Shown here in pieces: positions 6,170 through 7,317 of a stretch of 7,317 bases of DNA (positions are counted from its first letter, which is position 1; every line of letters begins with the position of its first letter). The position numbers and the translations under genes were made by a program. Source of the DNA: Geopsychrobacter sp. (lineage in GTDB: Bacteria; Desulfobacterota; Desulfuromonadia; Desulfuromonadales; Geopsychrobacteraceae); assembly GCA_021647445.1 (NCBI GenBank), contig JAKIUS010000076.1, forward strand, positions 1 through 7,317, in the 5' to 3' direction. The notes beneath the pieces were generated by a model, which saw nothing but the letters and a program-made list of their open reading frames with translations, had not been told where the DNA came from and did not search any database.

Positions 6170-6947
6170 ATCCACCAGGGCAGGTCGCGCAACCTCCGGT
6201 ACTCACCTTACGGGTCTGCCCCTGCTTGCCTGCCACAAAGGCCGCTTCCAACACACGCACATCACCTGCTAAATCCCACAAGTATTGCTGATAGAAGCTA
6301 GAGGCCCGAACCATCGCTCGCAACACCCCCACCCCCGGTGGTGTCTCAACGAAAGAGGCCAAAACTCCTGGGTTCGACGTTGACAACTCTTTACGCAGCA
6401 GAGCCAGTTTTTTTGAAAAAGTCTTTGCAGACAGTACAATCACCCCATCCAGCGGGCTCTGCTCTCTTTCAAACTCTGTCCGCAAATCGTACAGATCAAG
6501 CGCAACCCCTTGCTTGCGGGCGGCCTCAAGTTCTCCGGGGAAAACCCGCGCCATCTCAAAATCGTTCCCATTGCTGACAAACGGCAACCTGGCCAGTTGC
6601 CAACCACGCACGCCCCCAGCCAAAACAAAAACTTTCTTGGCCCCTTGCCTGACAATCTGTTCTGCTGCTTTACGCGCTTCTAACTGACCCAGACTATTAT
6701 CAACCAGGATCAGTATCTTGTTCTGTGGCAAACTCTTGGCGGCCAGCTCTTGCGACGGAATATTCAGTGAACCTTCGACATGACCACGCGCAAAAACCGC
6801 CGGAGGCCGAACATCGATCAACCAGAGGCCACTCCCTTCCTTGACCAGGTCGTAGACCCGTTTGGGAGATATCTCTCTCACCTGCCGCGCCAAAGCGATA
6901 CAGGGCAGCAACAATACAATGGTGGATATGAGAATAATCTTTTTCAT
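6168..6947 (-). CDS. Secreted degenerate double-rhodanese protein with C-terminal CxxC
   Basis: The protein has 259 residues from the ATG at 6947, where a signal peptide begins (MKKIILISTIVLLLPCIALA|RQ, cleavage 20/21). An upstream in-frame ATG at 7016 would run through the palindrome and overlap the previous gene, so it is rejected. Residues 24-122 are a rhodanese domain: LIDVRPPAVFARGHVEGSLNIP (given as LIDVRPP at 43-49 and GHVEGSLNIP at 55-64), then VFVLAGGVRGW at 106-116. Where active rhodaneses have the persulfide-carrying Cys after the central strand (VYC), this protein has LVD, with Asp83. A second, weaker rhodanese-like half (DLYDLRTEFE at 151-160 to about 236) also lacks Cys. The only mature cysteines are C253 and C256 in the tail GGCATCPGG. 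Active rhodaneses transfer sulfane sulfur; this one may instead bind a ligand, metal or thiol partner through the tail, outside the cytoplasm. The ribosome binding site is weak (AGAGAG at 6951-6956). The 49-bp gap upstream carries a REP-like palindrome. Confidence 0.85.
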   Translation of the reverse strand: MKKIILISTIVLLLPCIALARQVREISPKRVYDLVKEGSGLWLIDVRPPAVFARGHVEGSLNIPSQELAAKSLPQNKILILVDNSLGQLEARKAAEQIVRQGAKKVFVLAGGVRGWQLARLPFVSNGNDFEMARVFPGELEAARKQGVALDLYDLRTEFEREQSPLDGVIVLSAKTFSKKLALLRKELSTSNPGVLASFVETPPGVGVLRAMVRASSFYQQYLWDLAGDVRVLEAAFVAGKQGQTRKVSTGGCATCPGG

Positions 6948-6950
6948 AAA

Positions 6951-6956
6951 CTCTCT
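6951..6956 (-). promoter_or_regulatory. Weak ribosome binding site of the rhodanese gene
   Basis: AGAGAG on the minus strand lies 3 nt before the ATG at 6947. It is weaker and closer than usual, but it supports the signal-peptide Met as the start. The REP-like hairpin ends about 9 nt further upstream and could influence access to this site. Confidence 0.45.
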
Positions 6957-6964
6957 TTTCAACG

Positions 6965-6991
6965 GGGACTGGCACCTGCGATGCCAGTCCC
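6965..6991. repeat. REP-like palindrome copy 2
   Basis: A perfect 10-bp inverted repeat, GGGACTGGCA (6965-6974) and TGCCAGTCCC (6982-6991), has a 7-nt loop. Read on the minus strand it matches the core of copy 1 at 24 of 27 positions. It lies in the 49-bp gap between the upstream surface-protein gene and the rhodanese gene. No T-run follows on the minus strand, so it is more likely an intercistronic mRNA-stability hairpin or mobile REP unit than a terminator. Confidence 0.75.
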
Positions 6992-6996
6992 GAAGC

Positions 6997-7317
6997 CTAA
7001 GGTTGCCAGCCATCAACCCGTTCCTTCATGGTAATCACCAAACCATCACCAGAGCGAATATCGAAGTTCTGGCCGACGATCTCCAGCGCATCAACCGACC
7101 CCCGCACCGCAGCCGACTGCCAAAGCCCGGTCTCACCATCGAAACGACGCACACCCTGAACATTCTCCAGGTCAAGCGAGCGCAGCAGATCATAAGCCCG
7201 GTAGCCGTAAGGCACGGTCAACAGTCCGATATGATTGGTGGCGGGCAACAGAGTATAACGAGCGGTCTCACCACTGGCCGCCACTTGCAGCATGCCCGAT
7301 TGCTGTGTGTAGAGTAT
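6997..7317 (-). CDS. C-terminal end of a predicted surface or exported protein, truncated by the window edge
   Basis: This frame is open from the right edge (7317) to the TAG at 6997-6999 and shows 106 residues. The visible part is beta-rich: NHIGLLTVPYGYRAYDLLRS, then VQGVRRFDGETGLWQSAAV, then IVGQNFDIRSGDGLVITMK, and the end RVDGWQP. The pattern of a small strand-turn module ending in GDGxxITMK followed by a Trp reminds me of C-terminal modules of secreted repeat proteins in Geobacter-like bacteria, but I cannot name the family. The Met at 7293 is not a credible start, because the frame continues upstream with no signal peptide or ribosome binding site. It is on the same strand as, and 49 bp before, the secreted rhodanese, so co-transcription is likely. 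An exported location is inferred from context. Confidence 0.7.
   Translation of the reverse strand: MLYTQQSGMLQVAASGETARYTLLPATNHIGLLTVPYGYRAYDLLRSLDLENVQGVRRFDGETGLWQSAAVRGSVDALEIVGQNFDIRSGDGLVITMKERVDGWQP

Noticed and set aside
6897..6908. Possible lipobox LLPC in the rhodanese signal peptide
   Set aside because: Pro just before the Cys is not tolerated in lipoboxes, and a good signal peptidase I site (ALA|RQ) follows.
6948..7016. ATG at 7016 as start of the rhodanese gene
   Set aside because: The extra 23 residues would be translated from the REP-like palindrome and from the end of the previous gene. The signal peptide begins at 6947.

Overview
The window fits a Gram-negative bacterium, most likely a deltaproteobacterium of the Desulfuromonadales/Geobacter type. 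This is an inference from four things: the form of the Ndk active-site region, an OvoA-type methyltransferase, a run of exported multi-domain surface proteins with cohesin-, dockerin-, FN3- and CARDB-like modules, and short dispersed palindromes between genes. No rRNA or other phylogenetic marker is present, so the assignment is tentative.

Layout. Bases 1-606 (+) hold the C-terminal methyltransferase part of an ovothiol biosynthesis protein (OvoA type), cut by the left edge. A strong hairpin at 633-668 separates it from ndk (nucleoside diphosphate kinase, 1113-691, minus), which converges on it. ndk has a good Shine-Dalgarno and a plausible promoter of its own. The rest of the window is a minus-strand train of exported proteins. 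In transcription order these are: the C-terminal end of an unrecognised protein (7317-6997, cut by the right edge); a secreted, degenerate double rhodanese with a terminal CxxC (6947-6168); an FN3-like protein ending in a dockerin-like module (6005-5037); and a 1138-residue protein with an N-terminal cohesin-like domain, a PASTA domain, Ig/FN3-like modules, four carboxypeptidase-regulatory/CnaB-like repeats and a CARDB domain (4765-1349).

How the genes may work together. The three complete exported proteins each have a clear Sec signal peptide once the start is placed at an internal Met with a ribosome binding site. None shows a recognisable catalytic domain apart from the rhodanese fold, whose active-site Cys is missing. 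The most interesting reading is a small extracellular assembly in which the dockerin-like tail of one protein docks on the cohesin-like head of its neighbour, as in non-cellulosomal cohesin-dockerin pairs. This is inferred from domain resemblance and gene adjacency only.

The gaps between these genes hold two kinds of dispersed repeat. One is a CACGGAT-rich element with imperfect terminal inverted repeats, present at 4820-4999 and 6057-6169 on either side of the dockerin gene. The other is a GGGAC...GTCCC REP-like palindrome, present at 5006-5038 and 6965-6991. The 235-bp gap at 1114-1348 holds the putative ndk promoter but no convincing terminator for the large gene.
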